A DNA stretch of 64,000 nucleotides from Gemmataceae bacterium (GTDB taxonomy: Bacteria > Planctomycetota > Planctomycetia > Gemmatales > Gemmataceae). The notes under the pieces were generated by a model, which saw only the letters and a list, made by a program, of their open reading frames with translations, was not told the origin of the DNA and did not search any database. A program made the position numbers and the translations under genes. Where the stretch lies: contig JAIBBI010000003.1 in NCBI GenBank assembly GCA_019694755.1, positions 32,142-96,141 of the forward strand, written 5' to 3'. Of this stretch, positions 50,614 through 58,904 are shown piece by piece (positions within the stretch are counted from its first letter, which is position 1; each line of letters starts with the position of its first letter).

Positions 50614-51936
50614 TTAGCCCTTTCGCCGACCGCCGATCGACTCGAAACGCGCGGCCAGTGCCGCGGCAACGGCCGCGCCCGCCTGCACCGCTCCCGCGCC
50701 CTGACGCGCGGCCGGGATCGACGGCACCGACTTGCATGTTTTCAGGAGAAGCTCCTTCACTCGGGCCGGTGTGAGTCCGGGATTGGCCTGAAGCATGCAG
50801 GCGACGGCACTACTGACGATCGGGGCCGAGACGCTGGTGCCGTCCATGTGCTGGTAGTAGGGAGTAACCAGCTTTTCAGCGTTTATCCGAGGCTCACACG
50901 TCCTATCGCCAAGCAATCGTCGGGCGAACAGTTCCTTGGCCTCGGCCGCGACGCTGGATTGGGGCAGGAGTGGAGCGACGACTCGCCAGCTTGGTGCTAC
51001 CAGATCAGGTTTCAGCGAGCCGTCAGTCGCCTCACCCCAATTGGAGTGCCAGGGCCGCCAGGCTTCCGGGTCGATCCGGTCTCGATCGTCCAATCCGCCC
51101 ACGGCGATGACGGCAGGCGAAGTGGCAGGCGGAACGAGGAAGTGCCTGTTGGAGTTGCCGCAGGCAGCGACAAGAGTGATGCCTTTTTTCAGCAGTCGTT
51201 CACATTCTCGATCAACCACATTGCCGGGCAGGTGATCGACCGGATCGCCGGCAACGGAGAAATTGATAACCTTGAGCCCGAACGAGGCGCCGTACCTGTG
51301 CAGCCAACGGAGCGCCTTTGCCAGAGTGGCGTTGGTGATCTTCCTCTTCGAGTCCATTGTCTGGACCAGGATCAACTCCGCGTCTGGCGCGATCCCACGG
51401 TAAAGGCCGTGGCTGAGTCGGCCGTTGCCCGCAGCAATGCCAGACGCCATCAGCCCGTGCCATTGGGCCGCATCGATGTTGTCCCAACCGGGCCAGTGTG
51501 GCTTCTCATCTGGCGCAAAGCTGATGGCTTTGATCCGGGCACCCGTAGCGTCTATCCAGGCGCGGATGCGATTGCGTGGTCGCACGAGATCAGGGTGCGG
51601 ATAGAAAGCCGCGTCGATCATGGCGATCGTCACGCCGGCTCCAGTAAACCGCGGGTCGGCCCCGACCCGAAACGGCGTTGGCAGACATTCCCAGGCCGGC
51701 AATTTGTGGTGACCGTCCGGCGTTTCCTTGGGCGGCGTCAATGCCTGTTCAGTGAGGATGCGCTGAAGCTGAAGTCGGGCACAATTCGGGCACGCGCCAT
51801 TCGCGGGATCCCATGCGGCATATCGCGAGCGTACTTCGTCGACCACCGGAGGAGCGAGCCACGTGGCCGCTGCCAGCCGAGCGACGGGCGATGGTGTGCC
51901 GCACAATGGGCAACGGTCGGTTAGTCGTGCGCGCAT
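50614..51936 (-). CDS. Subtilisin-like serine protease with N-terminal zinc ribbon
   Basis: A 440-residue S8 peptidase. Catalytic Asp is in TIAMIDAAFYPHPDL (about 105), His in WHGLMASGIAAGNG (about 160), Ser in GTSVSAPIVSSAVA (about 368), and the oxyanion Asn in VAACGNSNRHF. The N-terminus RCPLCGTPS ... GACPNCARL has two CxxC pairs, a zinc-ribbon-like element, and no signal peptide or propeptide is visible. This suggests a cytosolic protease. ATG 51936 is chosen; a TTG ten codons upstream lies in the terminator of the next gene, so it is unlikely. It follows the amidase gene by 91 bases on the upstream side. Confidence 0.88.
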   Translation of the reverse strand: MRARLTDRCPLCGTPSPVARLAAATWLAPPVVDEVRSRYAAWDPANGACPNCARLQLQRILTEQALTPPKETPDGHHKLPAWECLPTPFRVGADPRFTGAGVTIAMIDAAFYPHPDLVRPRNRIRAWIDATGARIKAISFAPDEKPHWPGWDNIDAAQWHGLMASGIAAGNGRLSHGLYRGIAPDAELILVQTMDSKRKITNATLAKALRWLHRYGASFGLKVINFSVAGDPVDHLPGNVVDRECERLLKKGITLVAACGNSNRHFLVPPATSPAVIAVGGLDDRDRIDPEAWRPWHSNWGEATDGSLKPDLVAPSWRVVAPLLPQSSVAAEAKELFARRLLGDRTCEPRINAEKLVTPYYQHMDGTSVSAPIVSSAVACMLQANPGLTPARVKELLLKTCKSVPSIPAARQGAGAVQAGAAVAAALAARFESIGGRRKG

Positions 51937-51960
51937 TCGCGGCCTGCACGTGTGATTAGG

Positions 51961-51997
51961 AAGCAAGAAACCCCGCCGGCAGGTATCTGCCGCGGGG
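51961..51997 (-). terminator. Intrinsic terminator of the small secreted protein gene
   Basis: CCCCGCCGGCAG (51971-51982) pairs with CTGCCGCGGGG (51987-51997) around a GTAT loop with one bulged C. Read on the minus strand it is followed by TTTCTTGCTT. It lies 32 bases past the stop of the gene at 52029-52448. Confidence 0.65.
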
Positions 51998-52028
51998 TGC
52001 CATCTTATTCGCGATGGTCGTTAACTGG

Positions 52029-52448
52029 CTAGTTACTGCCAGGCCCGACCGGGGTGCTGGTGTTGGGAATGAACGGGGCGACCGGCTGGATCGGACTCTT
52101 GTTCCCGAACATGTACTTGAGCGGGAACGGCGGCTTCCCGACTGTCTTGAAGTTCTCGTAATGCGTGCTGGGAAAACTGCTCGGAGGCGGCAGCGGGCTG
52201 ATACCTTTTTTCGGCGGATATGTTGGAATCGTGAGCTTGTTGAACAAGTAGGTAAAGTCGAATCTGTTCGAGGTCAAAGCCGATTGTCCCGGTTTTTGAG
52301 CAATCGCCTTGCTCGTATCGAGAGGCGTGTTACGAATCTGCGTTGCCGACACGCCTGTAAAAAACGACGATGCGGACTGCTGCGCCGGGGCAAACCCGCT
52401 AAGCCCGCCTAAGGTTGCGACTGCCAGAATCCACTTGCGAGCCGTCAT
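52029..52448 (-). CDS. Small secreted Pro-rich protein of unknown function
   Basis: A 139-residue protein with a signal peptide (MTARKWILAVATLGGLSGFA, cleavage after PAQ or nearby) and a mature part rich in Pro, Ser, Phe and Lys (for example PPKKGISPLPPPSSFPST and SPIQPVAPFIP). No domain recognised. It has a G-rich ribosome binding site directly upstream, a consensus -35 promoter (52514-52541) and its own terminator (51961-51997), so it is probably transcribed alone and may be well expressed. Confidence 0.65.
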   Translation of the reverse strand: MTARKWILAVATLGGLSGFAPAQQSASSFFTGVSATQIRNTPLDTSKAIAQKPGQSALTSNRFDFTYLFNKLTIPTYPPKKGISPLPPPSSFPSTHYENFKTVGKPPFPLKYMFGNKSPIQPVAPFIPNTSTPVGPGSN

Positions 52449-52513
52449 ACGAGCACCCCCTTCCCCCCCCCGGGGAGTCGGCCCGGCCCGTTACGGGCCC
52501 ACGGCCGGGGGCG

Positions 52514-52541
52514 GAAATACCCATTTTTGTCGCCTTGTCAA
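52514..52541 (-). promoter_or_regulatory. Sigma70-type promoter of the small secreted protein gene
   Basis: On the minus strand TTGACA (52536-52541) is followed, after a 16-base spacer, by TATTTC (52514-52519). The -35 is a perfect consensus. A hairpin with GGCCCG/CGGGCC arms at about 52487-52501 lies in the leader before the ATG at 52448. Confidence 0.5.
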
Positions 52542-52639
52542 GTGGAGTTTTCTGCTGCTTGATGGCCCGTCAGACCCGCGGAGGGCACCCGATCCTACCG
52601 CGGTCGGCCATGACTGGCTTTTGAATTCGCTCCGCCCGC

Positions 52640-52668
52640 TTGACGCAGGTGTTTGCAGGCCATTAGAT
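52640..52668 (+). promoter_or_regulatory. Putative promoter of the metallophosphoesterase gene
   Basis: TTGACG (52640-52645), a 17-base spacer and TTAGAT (52663-52668) precede the GTG start at 52711. The -10 is poor, so this is tentative. The surrounding 262-base gap (52449-52710) holds the divergent promoters and no gene. Confidence 0.35.
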
Positions 52669-52710
52669 TGAGGAGAACGTTCGGATTCTGCATCGAGCAC
52701 GAGGCCGTTT

Positions 52711-53457
52711 GTGAAGGCCATCATCAGCGACATCCACAGTAACCTCGAAGCGTTGCAGGCCGTACTGGCCGACATCAAGACGCAAGCGGTTGACCATATC
52801 TATTGCTTGGGCGACGTTGTCGGTTACGGGCCGAATCCCCGTGAATGCGTCGACCTGATCATGAATTGCCAACTAGTGATTCTGGGGAACCACGATCAGG
52901 GAGCCATGTTCGACCCGGAGGGTTTTAACGCATCCGCCGAGCGGGCGATATTCTGGACACGGGCTCAGCTTGAGGCGGCCGGCGATCGTCGGGATTTGAA
53001 AGAAAAACGCTGGGAGTTTCTTGCCGAGAGGCCTCGCTCGCATCGGGAAAACGGCCATCTTTATGTACACGGCTCCGCCCGCAACCCGCTCAACGAATAC
53101 GTTTTTCCCGAGGACGTTTACAATCAGCGGAAAATGGAGCGTATCTTCGCGCTGGTAGAAAAGTACTGTTTTCAGGGACACACGCACGTGCCGGGGATCT
53201 TCACGGAGACCATGCAGTTTCATGCGCCCGACGAAATCGAAATGACGTACAAGCTCGACGGCCGCAAGACCCTTTGCAACGTCGGTTCGGTCGGACAACC
53301 CCGTGACGGCGACTGGCGGGCCTGTTACGTCCTGCTCGACGACGAAACCATCCGTTTCCGGCGAGTCGAATACGATGTCGATTCGACGGTGAAAAAGATC
53401 TACGCAATTCCCGAACTCGAGAACTTTCTTGGCGACCGCCTTCGCGAAGGACGGTAA
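52711..53457 (+). CDS. Metallophosphoesterase of the YfcE/UDP-like calcineurin superfamily
   Basis: A 248-residue enzyme: [19 protein letters not shown] (DIHSN), [12 protein letters not shown] (GDVVGYG), [11 protein letters not shown] (GNHD), [11 protein letters not shown] and [10 protein letters not shown] (GHTH) are all in place, so the two-metal site is complete. Such proteins are often phosphodiesterases. The start is GTG with GAGG at 52701-52704. It precedes yidC by about 80 bases and may be co-transcribed with it. Substrate unknown. Confidence 0.88.
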   Translation: MKAIISDIHSNLEALQAVLADIKTQAVDHIYCLGDVVGYGPNPRECVDLIMNCQLVILGNHDQGAMFDPEGFNASAERAIFWTRAQLEAAGDRRDLKEKRWEFLAERPRSHRENGHLYVHGSARNPLNEYVFPEDVYNQRKMERIFALVEKYCFQGHTHVPGIFTETMQFHAPDEIEMTYKLDGRKTLCNVGSVGQPRDGDWRACYVLLDDETIRFRRVEYDVDSTVKKIYAIPELENFLGDRLREGR

Positions 53458-53539
53458 ACGACCGGGTAAAGTGCCTGCCGACCTCAATTTCGCCCGATTC
53501 ATGGCGAAAACCATATCGTAGCTGTTGATCAGGGATTCG

Positions 53540-55780
53540 ATGCCGGACGGGTGTTCGATGCAGCAGCAGGTTCCGATTCGCAACTACGTGGTCTTCTTTA
53601 TCAGCGTGTTTGCGCTGACCATCGGATGGTCGTCACTCAAACCACGCCTTTTTCCCGAGCCGGCCAAGCCGGGGGCATTCTGGCCGGTCGACGCCCCGCG
53701 AGCCGACCAGGCAGTACTTGTCGCCCGGATGATCGCGGCCGGTAATGCCGCTGACGCTGTGGCGCAGTCCGCCATCGGACCCATCCCGGGCCGTGCAGCC
53801 TTGTCCCCCTGGCCTTATCAAACCGCATCCCGCAACGAACAGGATCAGGCCGTCGTGCGGATGGTAGCAAGCCAGATTGGCGACTCGTCGGCCGGCCCGG
53901 CCCTGCTGGCGGCAGCCGTCCACCTGAACAACAAAGTCATTGCACGCCACGCGGCGGCGGCTCAGCCCGCACAGGAGTTCACGCTCGGTGGACCGGGGCA
54001 GCACCTGACAGCCACGTTGACGACTCAGGGGGCCGGCGTCCGCGAGTTGATCCTTAACGACTTTCCTGCCGCCGACAAATATGGCTTGCCCGTGACGAAA
54101 GACGGCAAGCCGATGCCCGTTACACTGTTGCCGCGAGTCGAGGGAGTCGCTCCGGCGTTCTCAATCTTTCATTACAGCCGACCGGATGACGACAAAGAAA
54201 GGCCACTCGATACCCTCGGACAACTCAAGTGGACCGTCGTCAAAAACGATGCGCCCCGCGAGATGGTGTTTGCGGCCGACGTGCCCGAGTTCGGTCTCCG
54301 CGTGATCAAGACCTTCACGCTGAAGCCCGGCGAGTACCACCTGGGTCTGACGGTCCGGATCGAGCGAACCGGCGCAGGAAACGGGACGAAATTCCGTTAT
54401 CAACTCGCAGGCGGGCGGGCACTGCCGATCGAGGGCGAGTGGTACGCCACCACTTTTCGCAACACAATGGTCGGCCTGCTGAGCAAGTCCGGGTCACTTT
54501 ATCGGCTTTGGAATGACAATGTGTCCTTGAGCCGGCTTGGCGGTTCCGACCGCTACCGCCGCGATGACAAAAAGCTGCTTTATGCCGCGGTCGCGGTGCA
54601 GTACTTTGCGTCGGCCATCGCGGTCGATGATCTGGACGCGGAAGGCAAGAAACTTCCCGGCGATAAAACGGGATTCCTCGAGTTCGTTCGCGCGACGGTT
54701 GAGGGCACAACGGACCCCAAACTTCCGATGCTCGATGACGTAACAGTTCGTGCCATAGCTGAACCAGTGGACCCGACGGCCGACGCCCCGGTGGAACACC
54801 GGTACGTGCTGTATCACGGGCCCGTCAAGGTCCGGCAACTTCAGCGACTGCCCGGCTCCGACGCTGTCGCCCCCGAATTGGTCGAGCGATATGCCGACTC
54901 GCTTCAACTCGCCTCGTTGACGGACTACGGCAACTTCGGCCTTTGGACCGATGTTATCATCAAATTCACGAACCTCATTCATCGGCTTCTGGGGTGGCTC
55001 CATGCCGTTTTCCCGGCCGGCATTTCAATCATGCTGGTCACAGTCATAGTCCGCGGCATGATGTTTCCCATCAGCCGCCGGCAGGCTGCTTCCATGCAGA
55101 AAATGCAGGAGAAGATGCAGAAGCTCGGGCCGGAAATGAAGGAAATCGAAAAGAAGTACAAAGACGATTTTCTGATGAAACAGCAGGCTCAGAGGGAGCT
55201 TTACCGCAAACACAACGTCAATCCGGCCGCCGGCCTCGGTGGCTGCCTGATGCTGTTCATGCAGATGCCGATCTTCATGGGCCTCTATTTCGCTCTGCAA
55301 GAAAGTGTGTTCTTCCGGCTCGATAGCTTTCTTTGGATCCGCAATCTGGCAGCGCCGGACATGTTGGCGTGGTGGGGCGAGAGCATTCCCTGGATCAGCA
55401 AGCCCGATGGACTTGGCGGTTTCCTGTATCTGGGGCCGTACTTTAATTTGCTCCCAGTTGTCGGGGCCGTGCTGATCTTTATGCAGCAGAAGCTCAGCAT
55501 GCCGGCCGAAATGTCCGAGGAGCAGCGTCAGCAGGCCTCGATCATGAAATACATGACTGGGGTTATGGCGATCATGTTCTATCGGGTGCCAGCAGGGCTG
55601 AGCCTGTATTTCATCTGTTCGAGTATTTGGGGGCTGACCGAGCGAAAGTTGGTTAAGAAAATGCTTGCGAACGAGGCGGCCAAACCGGTTCCGCCCAAAC
55701 AGAAGTCGCAACAGCAGCAAGCTCCCGGAAAGCTTGCCGCGTGGTGGGCGCAGGTGCTTCGCGATGCCTCCAAGAAATAG
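53540..55780 (+). CDS. yidC: Membrane protein insertase YidC
   Basis: Inserts membrane proteins with or without SecYEG. A 746-residue protein in the gram-negative format: an N-terminal membrane helix (IRNYVVFFISVFALTIGW), a large periplasmic beta domain of about 400 residues, and the conserved five-helix insertase core from about 480 (LLGWLHAVFPAGISIMLVTV, MKEIEKKYKDDFLMKQQAQR cytoplasmic hairpin, NVNPAAGLGGCLMLFMQMPI, ITGVMAIMFYRVPAGLSLYF). The core Arg of the groove (ISRRQ near the first core helix) is present. Starts at 53540 (AGGGA just upstream) and 53558 are both possible. mnmE follows within 15 bases. Confidence 0.93.
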   Translation: MPDGCSMQQQVPIRNYVVFFISVFALTIGWSSLKPRLFPEPAKPGAFWPVDAPRADQAVLVARMIAAGNAADAVAQSAIGPIPGRAALSPWPYQTASRNEQDQAVVRMVASQIGDSSAGPALLAAAVHLNNKVIARHAAAAQPAQEFTLGGPGQHLTATLTTQGAGVRELILNDFPAADKYGLPVTKDGKPMPVTLLPRVEGVAPAFSIFHYSRPDDDKERPLDTLGQLKWTVVKNDAPREMVFAADVPEFGLRVIKTFTLKPGEYHLGLTVRIERTGAGNGTKFRYQLAGGRALPIEGEWYATTFRNTMVGLLSKSGSLYRLWNDNVSLSRLGGSDRYRRDDKKLLYAAVAVQYFASAIAVDDLDAEGKKLPGDKTGFLEFVRATVEGTTDPKLPMLDDVTVRAIAEPVDPTADAPVEHRYVLYHGPVKVRQLQRLPGSDAVAPELVERYADSLQLASLTDYGNFGLWTDVIIKFTNLIHRLLGWLHAVFPAGISIMLVTVIVRGMMFPISRRQAASMQKMQEKMQKLGPEMKEIEKKYKDDFLMKQQAQRELYRKHNVNPAAGLGGCLMLFMQMPIFMGLYFALQESVFFRLDSFLWIRNLAAPDMLAWWGESIPWISKPDGLGGFLYLGPYFNLLPVVGAVLIFMQQKLSMPAEMSEEQRQQASIMKYMTGVMAIMFYRVPAGLSLYFICSSIWGLTERKLVKKMLANEAAKPVPPKQKSQQQQAPGKLAAWWAQVLRDASKK

Positions 55781-55794
55781 CCCGCCGGTGAACG

Positions 55795-57105
55795 ATGTCG
55801 CCGATCGATGACACAATAGTTGCACTTTCCTCGGCGGCACAACCGGGCGGTCGGGCGATCGTACGGCTGAGTGGACCGCAGAGCCTCGCTATCTCCGACT
55901 CGGTTTTTCATGCGACTGGATCAGTCGCTCAGGGCCGGAGCGTCACTTCCGGATTCCTGGCAATTCACGGGGTTCCGTCTCCCTTGCCGGCCGAGCGATT
56001 TTCGTTTCCCGGTCCGACATCCTACACGGGACAAACGGTCGTCGAGTTACACCTGCTTTCAAGTCTTCCGCTTGTCGAGCGGCTGATCGCCGATTTGATC
56101 GCGTCCGGTGCCCGCCCGGCTGGTCCAGGTGAATTTACACTGCGGGCGTTTCTTTCCGGCCAACTCGACCTCCCCAAAGCAGAGGCCGCACTTGGTGCAA
56201 TTGAAGCCGGTGACCGTGAAGAACTCAAATCCGCACTTCGACAGTTGGCAGGCGGTGTGTCGCGACCGCTTGATGGCCTGCGAGATGACTTGCTCAATCT
56301 CCTCGCCGACCTCGAAGCGGGACTTGATTTTGCAGATGAGAATCTTGAGTTTGTTGCCAAGCCGGAAACTCTGAAACGCCTGGCCGACGCGATGGCTCGC
56401 GTGACTCTGGTTCAAAAGCAAATCGCGGGCCGGGGTGTTGCCGGGCGGGTGTTTCGCGTCGCTTTTGCTGGCCCGCCCAATGCTGGAAAGAGCCGATTGT
56501 TCAATGCTCTCAGTGGCAGTTCGGCGATCGTGAGCTCCGAGGCAGGAACGACTCGCGACTATCTGGTTGCCCGAATTTCTTCCCGTGGGCAGACACTGGA
56601 ATTGATCGACACGGCCGGCATTCGAACGGCGGCTGACTCCTTGGAAGAAGATTCTCAGCGGCTTGGAAAGGAGGTCATCTCGACATCGGATCTCATTCTC
56701 CTTTGTCACGACGCGACTCATCCCGAATCCGTGGACGCCCCTGGTGTCGGAGCCATCCTGAAAGTGGCCACCAAGTGTGACCTGGCACCATCGCCGATCG
56801 GGATGTTGGCGACCAGTGCAGAGACCGGCTTCGGATTGGCCGCTCTGGTCTCAGAACTTGCTGCAAAGGCGGCCGAACGAAGCGAACGCGGGCTGGCACC
56901 CAGTTTGAGCAGATGCGCAGGCCATGTCGACACCTGCCTGTCCGCATTACGAAAGGCACATTTGGGAGTACTGGAGGATGATCCCCCGGAAATCGTCGCG
57001 GCCGACCTGAGGACTGCTTTGGAGGAACTGGGCCGGCTTACAGGTACGGTTCACACCGACGATTTGCTCGATCGGGTCTTTAGCCGATTCTGCATCGGAA
57101 AGTAA
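55795..57105 (+). CDS. mnmE: tRNA modification GTPase MnmE
   Basis: With MnmG, installs carboxymethylaminomethyl groups on wobble uridine of tRNAs. A 436-residue protein: N-terminal folate-binding domain with DTIVALSSAAQPGGRAIVRL, then FPGPTSYTGQ and ARPAGPGEFTLRAFLSGQ; the GTPase insert with P-loop AGPPNAGKSRLFNAL near 222, DTAGIR near 280 and TKCDLAP in the G4 position; and the C-terminal Cys motif FCIGK. The sequence is slightly shorter than E. coli (454). mnmE beside yidC is the classic order near the origin of replication, without rnpA, rpmH or jag here. Confidence 0.95.
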   Translation: MSPIDDTIVALSSAAQPGGRAIVRLSGPQSLAISDSVFHATGSVAQGRSVTSGFLAIHGVPSPLPAERFSFPGPTSYTGQTVVELHLLSSLPLVERLIADLIASGARPAGPGEFTLRAFLSGQLDLPKAEAALGAIEAGDREELKSALRQLAGGVSRPLDGLRDDLLNLLADLEAGLDFADENLEFVAKPETLKRLADAMARVTLVQKQIAGRGVAGRVFRVAFAGPPNAGKSRLFNALSGSSAIVSSEAGTTRDYLVARISSRGQTLELIDTAGIRTAADSLEEDSQRLGKEVISTSDLILLCHDATHPESVDAPGVGAILKVATKCDLAPSPIGMLATSAETGFGLAALVSELAAKAAERSERGLAPSLSRCAGHVDTCLSALRKAHLGVLEDDPPEIVAADLRTALEELGRLTGTVHTDDLLDRVFSRFCIGK

Positions 57106-57116
57106 GTCACCGCCAG

Positions 57117-57515
57117 TCACTCGGGCATCGGGTCGGCGGAATTCTTAACTGGGACTTTGCGGGTGAGCATTACAGGCAGGAGTACTGCCAATCCACCCAG
57201 GATCATTCCGCCCAACAGCATGACAACGTCCCGGCGGTCGAGACTTCGACGGGGATCGCGGACCTTCACCAGTTCGACATCCCGAGTCGCGTCCGCGGAA
57301 ACTGTCGCGTGCCCCGCCGGCTCTGCGATGAGCCGTTCGAGTTGCGCCCCGGGAATGCCTGCCCGGTCAATGAGGTGCTTGATGAACGAGGGTAGATTGT
57401 CGCGATCGTCAGGTGCATCCGCCCGCCAGTTGCGGTAGTGCTTCTCCAAGTCGGCCCCGGATGCGAGCTTTGATTTGACAACAAGGGTGCAAAATCGTTG
57501 CAGGTTCGGCGCCAC
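57117..57515 (-). CDS. Small protein with C-terminal membrane helix
   Basis: A 132-residue protein: a helical cytoplasmic part (FCTLVVKSKLASGADLEKHY, later LPSFIKHLIDRAGIPG) and one C-terminal membrane helix (VVMLLGGMILGGLAVLLPVM). The first part is like the short helical leader seen before the kinase domain in some planctomycete Ser/Thr kinases, here without the kinase; this is a similarity from memory only. Function unknown. It is convergent with mnmE with 11 bases between. Confidence 0.5.
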   Translation of the reverse strand: MAPNLQRFCTLVVKSKLASGADLEKHYRNWRADAPDDRDNLPSFIKHLIDRAGIPGAQLERLIAEPAGHATVSADATRDVELVKVRDPRRSLDRRDVVMLLGGMILGGLAVLLPVMLTRKVPVKNSADPMPE

Positions 57516-57554
57516 GCACGTACTCCGCGGTTGGGTCAGGTCAACGTAGGGGCT

Positions 57555-58904
57555 TCAGGCAGCGCGGGCCATGACCTTGACTGGTGACTTCCGGTTCCGA
57601 GGCCGCAACCCTACGAACAGGACAAGCGATCCCACATATCCGACCCAGAAGAAGGGCACCTTTGCGGACCATGGCCCCAGCCACCAGGCAGCGGAATTCA
57701 TCAGAAGGCCAATAGCGGATAACGCTAGAAACGGCTTCGTGTACTCGGGTCTCTGGTTTAGAAGCGTCAGAACTCCCCAAGCCGCTGGCACGACAAGCGG
57801 TACGTACCAGCGGACACTGATGCACAGCCCGGACGCGTTTTTCGACCCGGCCGCGTAGACAAGCCAGACACCCGCCATCCAACTCAAGCATAACCGCCCC
57901 AGTGACGATCCCAGCATTATCGGGATTGCAGGTAGTACCAGAAGCAGGCCGGGGTTGTGACCGTAGAAGCCTTTTTTGCCTGCCAGAAGATCGATTGAAT
58001 ATCCGAGGAAGTGAATTGGGGTTCGATGACTCCAACCGCCGCTCAGGGTTGCCGCATCAAACGGGCATCCGGGCCAATGGAAGAACTCAGGATGCGCGTT
58101 CGCGGGGCCCCAGGTTCCGGCCACGCTGAAATTCAGAACATGATGCAATACAACGGGTACGCTTAGGCCCACCGCCCCGGCCCCTATCGACCGGGCGATC
58201 CAGCGGATTCGCCCCAGTTTCAGCTGCTGCTCCAAATTCGGGATGACACATACAGCATAGGCCAAGGTACCGAGAACGATTGCCGGGCCTGCACCGAGGT
58301 CGGTGCTGTAGCACAGCCCAGCGAGCAAGCCGGACAGAAGCCATCGGTGGCTGTCGAGCGACACAAGTAGACCTGCAACCAAGGCAGCAAGCACGATGTG
58401 GTTGTTTACGGACCTGCTGTATGGGAGCGCGAGAGTCGACATCGAAATGATGCCCGCAATCACTGCCGCCACTGAGGCAGAGTGCCCCACGCGCTGCCCC
58501 AGCGACATTAAGAGTAAGCCCGTGACGCAGAATGCGAAACCGCTGGAACAAAGCGTCATTCCCCGGCAGAATAAGTCGGGTCGCTCTGCCGCAGATGGCC
58601 CACCGGCCTGCCGCCAAAGCCAATAGGGTCCAGCGAGAAGGACTGCGGGAAGGGGCGACTTGTCGCTGTAATAATGCCCGTCGATCATCATTCGGTCGAG
58701 CGTGCCGCGAGGGAACTGATCCGCGGCCGGGGCATAGGGACGCGGTGTGAGAAACACGGAGTCGTCGATGCACCACGTCCCGCGATCCACTAGCGACTCG
58801 ATGGCCGCCAGTCGTGAACCGTCGTTCCAGCCGCCGGCATGATCTGTCGCGCCAACACCGGCGATGGTGAGAAGGACTACCAGGAGGAGGAGCCTGGGTT
58901 TCAT
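57555..58904 (-). CDS. Multi-pass membrane protein, glycosyltransferase-like
   Basis: A 449-residue protein with roughly ten hydrophobic segments. The N-terminal outer loop has DGSRLAAIESLVDRGTW and DGHYYSDKSPLPAVL, a pattern seen in GT-C type membrane glycosyltransferases after the first helix. No firm catalytic signature is identified. Its start overlaps the stop of the upstream GT39-like gene by four bases (ATGA), so both belong to one operon and presumably to one envelope-glycan pathway. Confidence 0.6.
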   Translation of the reverse strand: MKPRLLLLVVLLTIAGVGATDHAGGWNDGSRLAAIESLVDRGTWCIDDSVFLTPRPYAPAADQFPRGTLDRMMIDGHYYSDKSPLPAVLLAGPYWLWRQAGGPSAAERPDLFCRGMTLCSSGFAFCVTGLLLMSLGQRVGHSASVAAVIAGIISMSTLALPYSRSVNNHIVLAALVAGLLVSLDSHRWLLSGLLAGLCYSTDLGAGPAIVLGTLAYAVCVIPNLEQQLKLGRIRWIARSIGAGAVGLSVPVVLHHVLNFSVAGTWGPANAHPEFFHWPGCPFDAATLSGGWSHRTPIHFLGYSIDLLAGKKGFYGHNPGLLLVLPAIPIMLGSSLGRLCLSWMAGVWLVYAAGSKNASGLCISVRWYVPLVVPAAWGVLTLLNQRPEYTKPFLALSAIGLLMNSAAWWLGPWSAKVPFFWVGYVGSLVLFVGLRPRNRKSPVKVMARAA

